From JBMDXB01 sp048594885 (GTDB taxonomy: Bacteria > Acidobacteriota > Vicinamibacteria > Vicinamibacterales > 2-12-FULL-66-21): a DNA stretch of 64,000 bases. Position 1 is the stretch's first letter, and every line of letters begins with the position of its first letter. Both the position numbers and the translations under genes were made by a program. The notes under the pieces are model-generated. The model worked only from the letters and a program-made list of their open reading frames with translations. It did not search any database and was not told the DNA's origin. Shown here in pieces: positions 16,775 through 23,321 of the stretch. The stretch lies in contig JBMDXB010000113.1 of assembly GCA_048594885.1 (NCBI GenBank), positions 1 through 64,000 on the forward strand. The letters run 5' to 3'.

Positions 16775-17022
16775 ATGCCACAGAGGAAGCACTGCGTGTA
16801 CATCCTCAGGACCGTCGCTGACCCGCCCTGCTACTACGTCGGCCTTACGGCCGATCTGCAGGAACGACTCGCCGCACACAACGTGGGCATGTCGCCCCAC
16901 ACGTCGCAACATCGTCCGTGGCGTGTTCTCGTGTCGATTGAGTTCGACGCCGCCGCGGCGGCAGCGCAGTTCGGCGCTATGTGAAGAGCGGCTCCGGCCG
17001 CGAGTTCGCGCGCCGGCATTTC
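16775..17022 (+). pseudogene. GIY-YIG endonuclease-like protein, frameshifted
   Basis: A small single-domain GIY-YIG protein of the UPF0213 type. The frame begins CVYILRTVADPPCYYVGLTADLQERL, giving the VYIL and YYVG strands, followed by HNVGMSPHTSQHRPWRVL, but stops at 16984. The expected end (RYVKSGSGREFARRHF) is present in the next frame from 16975 to 17022. Restoring one missing base near 16973 (GGCGC to GNGCGC) joins both halves into an 83-residue protein of normal length. Either a real pseudogene or a consensus error in the assembly. Confidence 0.75.
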
Positions 17023-17058
17023 CGTATGACGATCTGGTCGGTCGTCGGCCCTCGCCGT

Positions 17059-17268
17059 TCAGCTCGTACACGCCGTCCCGATCGACCACAAGCTCGCGGT
17101 TCTCGCCGTGGCAGATCGAGGTCGTGCATCCGGCAGAACGGCAGCAAGCAGGGCAATCACCATCATCGCGATGACGAGTCCGTCGAAGGTCTTCCGCCTC
17201 GCTTCAGCGAGCGTGCGCGTCGCCTCAGCGAAGCGCTCCGACGCATCGGTCGAAGGGTTGTACATGGG
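17059..17268 (-). other. Fragment of an unknown membrane protein fused to IS21 debris
   Basis: In frame behind the IstA remnant the minus strand reads MYNPSTDASERFAEATRTLA and then a hydrophobic helix FDGLVIAMMVIALLAAVL. The abrupt change from transposase sequence to a predicted membrane anchor marks a junction near 17268. Not recognised. Confidence 0.3.
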
Positions 17269-17616
17269 CGTGGGATACGCGATGAGCACGCCCTGACGAA
17301 CGAGCAGTTTACGAATCTTCGTCAGGCGCAAGCCATCGCCGACCCACCGCTCGATCGCCGCGCGCTGCTCGCGACAGCGCGCCCATCCGTCACCACGCGG
17401 CCGGCCGCCCGCCGGATGCAACGCGAGCAGCACCTGGCGGATCTCGTCGTCGCCGATCGCCGCGGACACGCGGATGCCCGCCATGTCCGCAGCCGCCAGA
17501 TACCGTCGGACCGTCTTGGGATCGAGCCCGAGCTGGGCCGCGATACGTTCTTGGGCAGGCCCTCGCCTCGGAGCCGAAGGACCTCTGGTTTCGATCATCG
17601 TGACCTCGCGATACAT
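17269..17616 (-). pseudogene. IS21-family transposase (IstA) N-terminal remnant
   Basis: The helix-turn-helix ERIAAQLGLDPKTVRRYLAA, then WARCREQRAAIERWVGDGLR and LTKIRKLLVRQGVLIAYPT, match the N-terminus of IS21 IstA. The rest of IstA (catalytic DDE core) and IstB are absent. Between the start MYREVTMIE and RIAAQLG the expected EVLRLRGEGLPK is found in another frame, so two compensating indels lie within about 50 bp. The element's outer end is the repeat cluster at 17677-17764. Confidence 0.75.
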
Positions 17617-17676
17617 CCACGCCTCCTGGTCCCAGGACGCGGCCGGGATCGGAGACCGCTATCGCGCGGTCAGGCG

Positions 17677-17764
17677 AAAGGGGGGAAAGGTTTTGAGAAA
17701 CTCGCCACCGAAGGGGGGGAAGGTTTTGAAAAGATCGTCAGGAAAGGGTCCCTACGTTTTGATA
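17677..17764. repeat. IS21-type terminal repeats, three copies
   Basis: A motif close to GGGGGGAAAGGTTTTGA occurs at 17680-17696 and 17713-17729, with a more divergent third copy at 17743-17764 (AAAGGGTCCCTACGTTTTGA). IS21 elements carry such multiple transposase-binding repeats at their ends, upstream of istA, as here. The following 250 bp (to 18013) show no gene. Confidence 0.65.
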
Positions 17765-18013
17765 ACCGACACCAGACTGCCATTCGTCGCGGTACCGCGA
17801 TTGTGCCGTCGCCCCGTGCTCATTGCAGCCTTCGCTCCCTATTCAGCGCCATCCGGTAACACGGAAAAGACGAACACGGAAAGACGAAAGACAACGCAGA
17901 AGCAAATGATGAGTCAATGTGGCAGCATTCGGCTCTCTTCTCTGCTGCCGTCAGTTTGATGCAGTGGCGTGAAGCAGGTCGGTCGCGGCGCCTGACGACG
18001 GTATACTAGCGTC

Positions 18014-18253
18014 ATGGCGCAGCCGACGGTTCCGCCTCCGGGCTTTGACGAGCTCTCGCCGGACGAGAAGCTCGAATACATTCAGGCGCTGTGGGACCAC
18101 CTCGCCGAGCATCCAGACGAAGTACCCGTCCCTGACTGGCATCGCCAAGTCATCACCGAGCGCCTTGCCGCATACCGGCGCGGAGAGATGACCTCGCGCC
18201 CTTGGTCTGAGATTCGCGAGGAGCTGCTGGCGCGTCTCCGTACCGTTCGCTAA
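18014..18253 (+). CDS. Addiction-module antitoxin component (Unstab_antitox type)
   Basis: A 79-aa protein with FDELSPDEKLEYIQALWDHLAEHPDEVPVPDWHRQVITERLAAYRRGE, the characteristic pattern of the putative addiction-module components that accompany RelE/ParE toxins (short helix, the LWD motif, then the W-H...R..AY helix). It is intact. The gene directly downstream is the broken cognate toxin, so this is now probably an orphan antitoxin. Confidence 0.85.
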   Translation: MAQPTVPPPGFDELSPDEKLEYIQALWDHLAEHPDEVPVPDWHRQVITERLAAYRRGEMTSRPWSEIREELLARLRTVR

Positions 18254-18560
18254 ATGTGACGGCTCGACGTCTCGTCCGAAGCCGAGCTCGAGATTTTCGA
18301 GGCGGCGCTTCGATACGAACGAGAGCGTGAGGGCCTAGGCTTCCGCTTTGAGGCGCAAGTCAATACGGTCTTCGCCAGAGTTTTGCAGAATCCCTTCCAG
18401 TTTTCCAATCATCGAAGAAGACGTTCGACGCGCGCTGGTTCGCGACTTTCCATACGGGGTGTTCTTCACGACGGAAGCGGACCTGATTACAGTGCTCGCG
18501 GTCCTGCACCTGCGTCGTCATCCAGACACGTGGAAACGACGACGCTGGGACAGCGAGTGA
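18254..18560 (+). pseudogene. ParE/RelE-family toxin, disrupted
   Basis: Directly after the antitoxin stop the sequence reads ATG TGA, then RLDVSSEAELEIFEAALRYE and LGFRFEAQVNTVFARVLQNP, a normal ParE N-terminal half. At the TTTT run 18401-18404 the frame breaks; the remainder, FPIIEEDVRRALVRDFPYGV and LHLRRHPDTWKRR, is in the next frame to the stop at 18560. Removing one T restores the C-terminal half, but the TGA right after the ATG is a second lesion. About 100 aa if repaired, the usual toxin length. Confidence 0.75.
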
Positions 18561-18662
18561 CAGAACACGAGCAGTGTCGCGTCATGGCGCGTCGGCCCTC
18601 GGTCAGTTCGCGTCGTCGTGCTCGCTCTGCTGGATCGCGACCGATGTCAGATGATCCGGTTG

Positions 18663-18890
18663 TCATGATCGACACCACGGACATGACGAACGAAGGCGGC
18701 GAGAACGCCTCGTAAACCAGAGCGTCGAATAGCCATAGGTCAGCACGCGAAAGACGACCGGTTTCTCGAGCCCAATCAAGGCGAGAAATGGGTTAGTGAA
18801 CGGCATGGGACACACATCGAGGCCCCAGCCGCTGCCGACGGTGGCAATCGCGAGGGCGATCACCGTGGACGCTTCGGCCCATGCGTCGCA
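18663..18890 (-). pseudogene. Membrane-protein fragment, possibly from a conjugative element
   Basis: The minus frame shows two hydrophobic stretches, ASTVIALAIATVGSGWGL and FLALIGLEKPVVFRVLTYGY followed by STLWFT. The next plausible residues (AFSPPSFVMSVVSIM) are in another frame, so the fragment is broken. The pattern weakly recalls the N-terminal membrane part of TraG/VirD4-like coupling proteins, which I cannot confirm. Together with the gene next to it, it hints at an eroded conjugative element. Confidence 0.3.
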
Positions 18891-19225
18891 ACATGACGTC
18901 CTCGAACTACACACCCGCTGACGCGGCAAATCGTCGCGTCCTCCAGTCGAGGACGCGGAGGCGGATCGGTTCTGCGCGAAGCCGCTTCTTTCGCTTCGGT
19001 TGGGCCGCGTTCGCCGGGCACGTACGACTCGGGTGTTCGGCGCGCCACGCGACCGAATTCCTTGTCCTGCGCGAGCACGGAATCAATGAGCTGGTTGACA
19101 GCGTAATCCGGCGGCTCGCCGATGAACTCCGCGTACGCGACCATCGTCTCGTTGTTCTCGCGATCGAGGCGGGCGATGAGCCGCACAAGGTGCTCGCCGC
19201 GCGTGCCCGGTTTGATCGCCGGCAT
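18860..19225 (-). CDS. Small hypothetical protein with two compensating frameshifts
   Basis: ATG 19225 has AGGAG upstream and opens MPAIKPGTRGEHLVRLIARL, then NETMVAYAEFIGEPPDYAVN and QLIDSVLAQDKEF, a helical protein. After KEF the frame reads GRVARRTP and then ESYVPGERGP; the same bases one frame over read VAWRAEHP, which fits the expected helix end better. A one-base insertion and a nearby one-base deletion would explain this. The last 50 residues have no clear coding character, so the true end may be near 18990. Function unknown. Confidence 0.45.
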   Translation of the reverse strand: MPAIKPGTRGEHLVRLIARLDRENNETMVAYAEFIGEPPDYAVNQLIDSVLAQDKEFGRVARRTPESYVPGERGPTEAKEAASRRTDPPPRPRLEDATICRVSGCVVRGRHVATHGPKRPR

Positions 19226-19461
19226 GGGAAGACTTCTCCTTGTGATTCCGACGCGTTTGTCGGCGGGAACTGCCGCGCGGTGTTGACCCTCGAGCAGGTG
19301 TCGCTCCGACGAAACTGGCTGCTACAACGTCGTTTAGCGGCACGGCCATGTGCTCCCGTTCCGGGCGCAAATCCAATCGTGCGTGGCATCTGTCGGCTCT
19401 CCAGAGGGGGACGAGTACGCCCTGGGTCCTCGTCCCCCTTCTCGTCCTCAGCCGTACCGCG

Positions 19462-19701
19462 TCATGCGGTGCCGCCGAGGCGCGCGAGATGTAAGTACCG
19501 ATGCGCGAGAACATGACACTCCAACAGCCCAATCTTGAGCGCGATCGCATCGGCCAACGTGGGTGACAGCGTGGCGTCAAGCACGCGTTCGCCGCGCTCG
19601 AACCAGGCGCGATACTGTACGTGAAACCGTGGCGCGCCGAACGCGCGCACAGCCTGATCCAACTGCTCATCGCGCCTCTTCGGTGGGCTTGTGATGGATA
19701 T
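19462..19701 (-). CDS. Unrecognised protein fragment, about 79 codons
   Basis: The minus frame RRDEQLDQAVRAFGAPRFHV, then WFERGERVLDATLSPTLADA and IALKIGLLECHVLAHRYLHL, has strong third-position GC bias and a helical, protein-like composition, ending with a TGA at 19462. No start with a Shine-Dalgarno is visible; coding character begins near 19701 and the frame runs on upstream into the hydrolase pseudogene. Probably a 3' fragment of a larger gene. Not assigned to a family. Confidence 0.35.
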   Translation of the reverse strand: MSITSPPKRRDEQLDQAVRAFGAPRFHVQYRAWFERGERVLDATLSPTLADAIALKIGLLECHVLAHRYLHLARLGGTA

Positions 19702-19737
19702 ACGGAAGATATGCGGCGAGACCAAGAAGAGGTTCCA

Positions 19738-20353
19738 ATGTATCCTGCGCCGATGCGGATAGCGATCCTCGTCTCCACCGCGTTGCTGCTGCCAGCGTCT
19801 CAGGCCGTCTGGCAGGATCCGGTCAAACACGACGTCCAGTTCCTCACCGTTGACACCGGATGACGACTTCGCACCCAAACTGACGAAGTGCTGCCATGTT
19901 TACGGCATCACGCGGCGGGGCTATGGCGCGTCAAGTCGGCCGCCGACGGGCTACGATGACCAGCGGCTCGCCGACGACGTGCTCGCGGTGATCGAGCGCG
20001 GAAAGATCTCAAAGCCTATTCTCATCGGACATTCGATGGCGGGCGGCGAAATGACCACACTGGCGCGGAATCACTCCGATCGCGTGTCTGCCTTGGTCTA
20101 CATGGATGCGGTCGCCGATCTCGAAGATGATCCTGCGGCGGATCCGGAATGGGTGGCGCTTCTGAAGAAGGTCCCAACTGATCTGCGCCCGCAGCCAAAG
20201 TGCGATCCGGTGGACACGAGCGATCTGCTGCGGGTTGCCGCGTCCTGTACACCTGACCGCAAAGATTGCTGGAAATTCGAGCTATTTCGGTCGCTTAGAC
20301 CGACTCCCCAACGAAATGGAGTTTTTGGGTGGCGACTGACTCCGTCGATTTGA
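19738..20353 (+). pseudogene. Secreted alpha/beta hydrolase with internal deletion
   Basis: ATG 19738 (AAGAGG upstream) starts a signal peptide, ILVSTALLLPASQAVWQDP, and VQFLTVDTG, then the frame stops at 19863. Hydrolase sequence resumes in a different frame: DDFAPKLTKCCHVYGITRRG, YGASSRPPTGYDDQRLADDV and the nucleophile elbow ILIGHSMAGGE. The strand and oxyanion-hole loop that normally separate these parts are missing (about 25 codons). The 3' end is also wrong: after CWKFELF the sequence loses similarity and the acid and His of the triad are absent. Confidence 0.7.
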
Positions 20354-20710
20354 CAGCCAATCTGACAGCCAATCGCTTCACGCACTAGCAACTCGTTCAT
20401 CTCCTCTGCCGCTGCTCGGCTGACGTCGAATACGTGTCGAGCGTCAGGTTGATCGGCAGCGGTATGGTTCTTCGACTCGTTTCCGTCTTCGGTTCAACAA
20501 ACTGGAGTTTGCCGTCAACCGCTGAACGCGCTATTGTTATTCAAGGACATCAGGAGTTCACTCGCACCCGCGAGCGACGGCAACCGGCGCAACACGCACG
20601 GTGCCCTTCATCGCCATCTGGTGGTGAGATGTGGTCCTCGGCATCGCCGACGACAACGTGTTGAACCCTCCTGATGTCTTCATCCGCAGCAGCGGATTGG
20701 GAGACATCAA
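20354..20710. other. Non-coding stretch upstream of the 20.7-kb gene
   Basis: No gene or strong hairpin seen. It contains a near-duplicate pair TGACAGCCAATC (20352-20374) at the end of the hydrolase pseudogene. The last bases (GGGAG at 20699-20704) serve as the ribosome-binding site of the next gene. Confidence 0.4.
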
Positions 20711-21121
20711 ATGCCCGACTTTACCAACACGCGCACGCTTCCAGACCCGGACTTGTATTCCCGCCTGAAGGCGCTTGGCAAGTTGAACTTGCTATTTCGA
20801 TTTGCTGACGACACCCCCGGGCTTGGACAACAGGCACCGCTATCGAGCAGCAACGTTGTCCCGTTCATTTCTCGCTCCCAGCACCTCGCGTGGCGCGAAC
20901 GATGGCGAGTTGGTCGTTTTGTGAAACTCAATTGGACGCCCGAGGAACGTGCGGCCATCCTGCGGCAGGATGCATTGTTTGGTGAAGCAGACTGCGAATG
21001 GCAGCAGCGACATCCGACGCCAGTCGGGCGTGCGGTCGTCGTTCTGTTTCCGCGTGGGGGACGAGATTACGACTTTGCGATGGAAGCGGCGAGGACCTTC
21101 TTCGATTCGCAGAAGCCTTAG
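20711..21121 (+). CDS. Hypothetical protein, 136 aa
   Basis: A soluble protein with no recognised motif. Segments include LPDPDLYSRLKALGKLNLLF, NWTPEERAAILRQDALFGEA and VVLFPRGGRDYDFAMEAART. ATG 20711 has GGGAG 7 nt upstream, which supports real translation. It lies 233 nt before the TIR-domain gene on the same strand and could be functionally linked to it, but nothing in the protein shows that. Confidence 0.55.
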   Translation: MPDFTNTRTLPDPDLYSRLKALGKLNLLFRFADDTPGLGQQAPLSSSNVVPFISRSQHLAWRERWRVGRFVKLNWTPEERAAILRQDALFGEADCEWQQRHPTPVGRAVVVLFPRGGRDYDFAMEAARTFFDSQKP

Positions 21122-21354
21122 GAGCTGAGAGTCACGAACGTGACCCAGAGCGTCGGAACGGCCCGAAGACTCCGACAGGGACACCCAAAGCCCAGCCGCC
21201 AGCGCTAATGCACTTGATGTCACGTTCGCCGCGTTCGACGCTGCCGACCAAGTGACCGGCAATTCGCCCCACGCGCGCCACGAGCAGTACACAAGCGGCA
21301 TGACAATTGACGTGCGGGCCGCGATACGTAGAATGTGCAGCAGCGGAGGCTACG

Positions 21355-22185
21355 ATGGCCGACATTTGGCAAGATGTGTTCCTGTCCCACGCCACTCACG
21401 ACAAGGAAACATATATCAACCCGCTTGCCGCCGCTCTCGCACAACGGAGCGTCACGTTCTGGATTGACTCGGCTGCAATCGCTTGGGGTGACAACGTAAC
21501 CACAAAACTCAATGAAGGGCTGCGAAACAGTCGCTACGCTCTCATCTGTTTGTCCGCGCATTTCCTTGAACGCCCATGGCCGGAGCAGGAGCTTAGCGGT
21601 GCCCTCTCGCTTCAGAATACGGATGGTCGAAAGCGTGTTCTTCCATTAATCCTAAACTCCAAAGAACGGGTCCTCCAGCTATATCCCCTTCTTGCTGGGA
21701 TGTCATACCGGGAATTCACGGTTGGTCCAGCCACAATCGCAGACGAGATTCGCAAGCTGTTAGACAGGTCGAACGTCAAGACGCCATCTGACGCTCTGCA
21801 CATCTCGGTGGTATCGGTTCATACGGGCATAACTGCCAACCTATTGGTCACGCCCCAACACAGTCTGCAATGGGTCCTGTCAAAGGCCAGCGCTGGTCTG
21901 GGCCTTCGCACCGAAGCTGACGCGGGAGCATTCGAGCCCTTTCACATTAGATGGGTGCTGGTGGATGTCGAGGCCGAAGGAGAGTGGCTGCGAATGCCAA
22001 GGTCAGAACAGGTGACCCTCTACGCGGTGTTGATGACTGAGAAGGGCGTTTTCAAGGCAACTGATAATCACTTGTCAATGGGGACTATTGGCCTACGTAA
22101 GGAAACGGTTGCCCACCTTTACCCCGTGGCGGATCACTTATTCGACATCAAGGGTTCGGCCGCGTGCATTGTTCCTAACATTTAG
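21355..22185 (+). CDS. TIR-domain protein with unknown C-terminal domain
   Basis: A 276-aa protein. Residues 5-130 form a TIR domain: DVFLSHATHDKE (strand A and loop), FWIDSAAIAWGDN (the BB region), SRYALICLSAHFLERPWPEQEL with the likely NADase Glu79 four residues after Trp75, and KRVLPLIL. Bacterial TIR proteins hydrolyse NAD+ or make cyclic-ADP-ribose signals, often in phage defence. Residues 150-276 are unlike STING, SIR2 or known sensors and may be the regulatory part. ATG 21355 has GGAGG 5 nt upstream; the earlier frame start at 21307 does not. GC content is lower than in most neighbours, fitting an acquired gene. Confidence 0.85.
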   Translation: MADIWQDVFLSHATHDKETYINPLAAALAQRSVTFWIDSAAIAWGDNVTTKLNEGLRNSRYALICLSAHFLERPWPEQELSGALSLQNTDGRKRVLPLILNSKERVLQLYPLLAGMSYREFTVGPATIADEIRKLLDRSNVKTPSDALHISVVSVHTGITANLLVTPQHSLQWVLSKASAGLGLRTEADAGAFEPFHIRWVLVDVEAEGEWLRMPRSEQVTLYAVLMTEKGVFKATDNHLSMGTIGLRKETVAHLYPVADHLFDIKGSAACIVPNI

Positions 22186-22211
22186 CAAACGCCTCAGAAT
22201 CAGATGTCTGA

Positions 22212-22242
22212 GGGCCACCTCGCCGCGTGGCGAAGGTGGCCC
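22212..22242 (+). terminator. Strong hairpin after the TIR gene
   Basis: GGGCCACCTCGCC (22212-22224) pairs with GGCGAAGGTGGCCC (22229-22242) around a GCGT loop, with one bulged A. There is no long T run, so it may be a Rho-assisted or bidirectional terminator. Confidence 0.5.
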
Positions 22243-22328
22243 ATTTATCGAAGAAATCAGAGGGACACTTCTGAGGGATTTCGGGCCACGCGCTTCAAGG
22301 CCTGAACCTAACGCAGCTAGCCGTCCAG

Positions 22329-22360
22329 CTGGTTCCAACTGGCGAAAATGCGGCTCACCA
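22329..22360 (+). repeat. 32-bp direct repeat, copy 2
   Basis: Partner of 16505-16536. Its last 11 bases, GCGGCTCACCA (22350-22360), are identical to the 3' end of tRNA-Lys (14495-14505). It lies 2 bp from the vapC stop codon and marks the right end of the accessory region. Confidence 0.6.
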
Positions 22361-22362
22361 TC

Positions 22363-22872
22363 TCAGTCCAGAACTTGCGCCGTGTTGCTGCGGCGACCAC
22401 GGACAGGAATCGAACCGACCGCATGCCGGCCGACGGTCAGCGACCGCCCGAGGTCGTAGCGCTGCCGCCGCGCAGCCGAGCCCCTCCAGTCCTCAACCTT
22501 CAAACCAGGCACTCGCCGGAATTCGCTGGTGTTGTGGGTGACGAGCGTCAGGTCGCGCGCCCTGGCTTGACCGGCGATCAGCACGTCGTAGGGGCCGATG
22601 GGCGTCCCCTTCGACGCGAGGTGCGCTCTGATCTGCCCGGCCTGCCGGGCGTCCTCCTCGTCGAACTCCAACACTGAAAACTGAAGCGCGTCGACGCGGG
22701 CCACGTTCTGCTCCACCCGCTGACTCTTGAACGCCCCATAGTACAGCTCGTGAATGACGACCGCCGACACACTGAAATCGCGGGGCGCGTGGCGACGAAC
22801 GCGTCTGGCGATCGGCGACGTCGTCTCATTCAGCAGGGCAAGGATGGCGTTCGCGTCCAGGAGATACCGCAT
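22363..22872 (-). CDS. vapC: VapC-type PIN-domain toxin with C-terminal extension
   Basis: A PIN RNase. The acidic site is complete: Asp6 (YLLDANAIL), Glu42 (IHELYYG), Asp96 (PYDVLIAG) and the Asn in VTHNTSEF. The PIN core ends at about residue 129 (VPGLKVEDW), but the frame runs another 40 codons, mostly Arg/Gly/Ser, up to the edge of the direct repeat, as if the original stop had been lost at a rearrangement. The start ATG 22872 overlaps the vapB stop as TGATG. Confidence 0.88.
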   Translation of the reverse strand: MRYLLDANAILALLNETTSPIARRVRRHAPRDFSVSAVVIHELYYGAFKSQRVEQNVARVDALQFSVLEFDEEDARQAGQIRAHLASKGTPIGPYDVLIAGQARARDLTLVTHNTSEFRRVPGLKVEDWRGSAARRQRYDLGRSLTVGRHAVGSIPVRGRRSNTAQVLD

Positions 22873-23117
22873 CAGCGGAACACCTTGCCGAGCCCAGGCC
22901 GCTCCGTCTCCTCGGGCTGTTCGCGTACAGCCGGCGCGAAGTCTTCGTCGATGTCGCCCGCGAGGGCATCGAGCCACTCCCATGATTCGGGAACCTTTTC
23001 CAGTACGATCGCCCGGCCACGTCGTCGGATCCGGACTTCGCCAGCATCGACGCGGAACGCACGCGGCAGCCGCACTGCCTGCGATCGCCCCGACCAGAAG
23101 ACTTTGGCCGTCTCCAT
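22872..23117 (-). CDS. vapB: VapB-type AbrB-fold antitoxin
   Basis: An 81-aa antitoxin with the swapped-hairpin motif TAKVFWSGRSQAVRLPRAFR followed by EVRIRRRGRAIVLEKVPESW, typical of VapB/MazE-like DNA-binding antitoxins. The acidic C-terminal tail (DIDEDFAPAVREQPEETE) should wrap the VapC active site. First gene of the vapBC pair; AbrB-type antitoxins bind their own promoter, located in the 200 bp before 23321. Confidence 0.9.
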   Translation of the reverse strand: METAKVFWSGRSQAVRLPRAFRVDAGEVRIRRRGRAIVLEKVPESWEWLDALAGDIDEDFAPAVREQPEETERPGLGKVFR

Positions 23118-23321
23118 CCGTTACCTTCCGCGTGAGATATACCAAACGAAATAGCATCCCCTGGACCCTCAGGGTCACGTCGTCGGCCCCGCGGCTCTGG
23201 TGGGCGCGCATCGGAGCGCGACCAAAGCGCGCGAAGGGACGGCGCTGAGCTGCCTGGGAGAAGCTCGGCGAGCGAGTCGGTCGTTCGTCGCACCCGTCGG
23301 TATACTGGGGAGGTCGGGACG

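Noticed and set aside
14942..19440. Similar phrases GCGCCCTGGGT (about 14960) and ACGCCCTGGGT (about 19414)
   Set aside because: Similarity is short and flanks diverge; not enough to call a repeat.
15690..22310. Possible integron-like cassette array (GTTAGGT at 15696, GTTAGGC at 16524, ACCTAAC at 22307)
   Set aside because: Core-site words occur, but paired attC arms with the right spacing and folding are missing, there is no integrase, and genes lie on both strands.
22399..22440. tRNA-like half (GGTTCGATTCC on the minus strand) inside the VapC tail
   Set aside because: The T-stem does not pair well and no acceptor or anticodon arm can be built; orientation is also opposite to tRNA-Lys.
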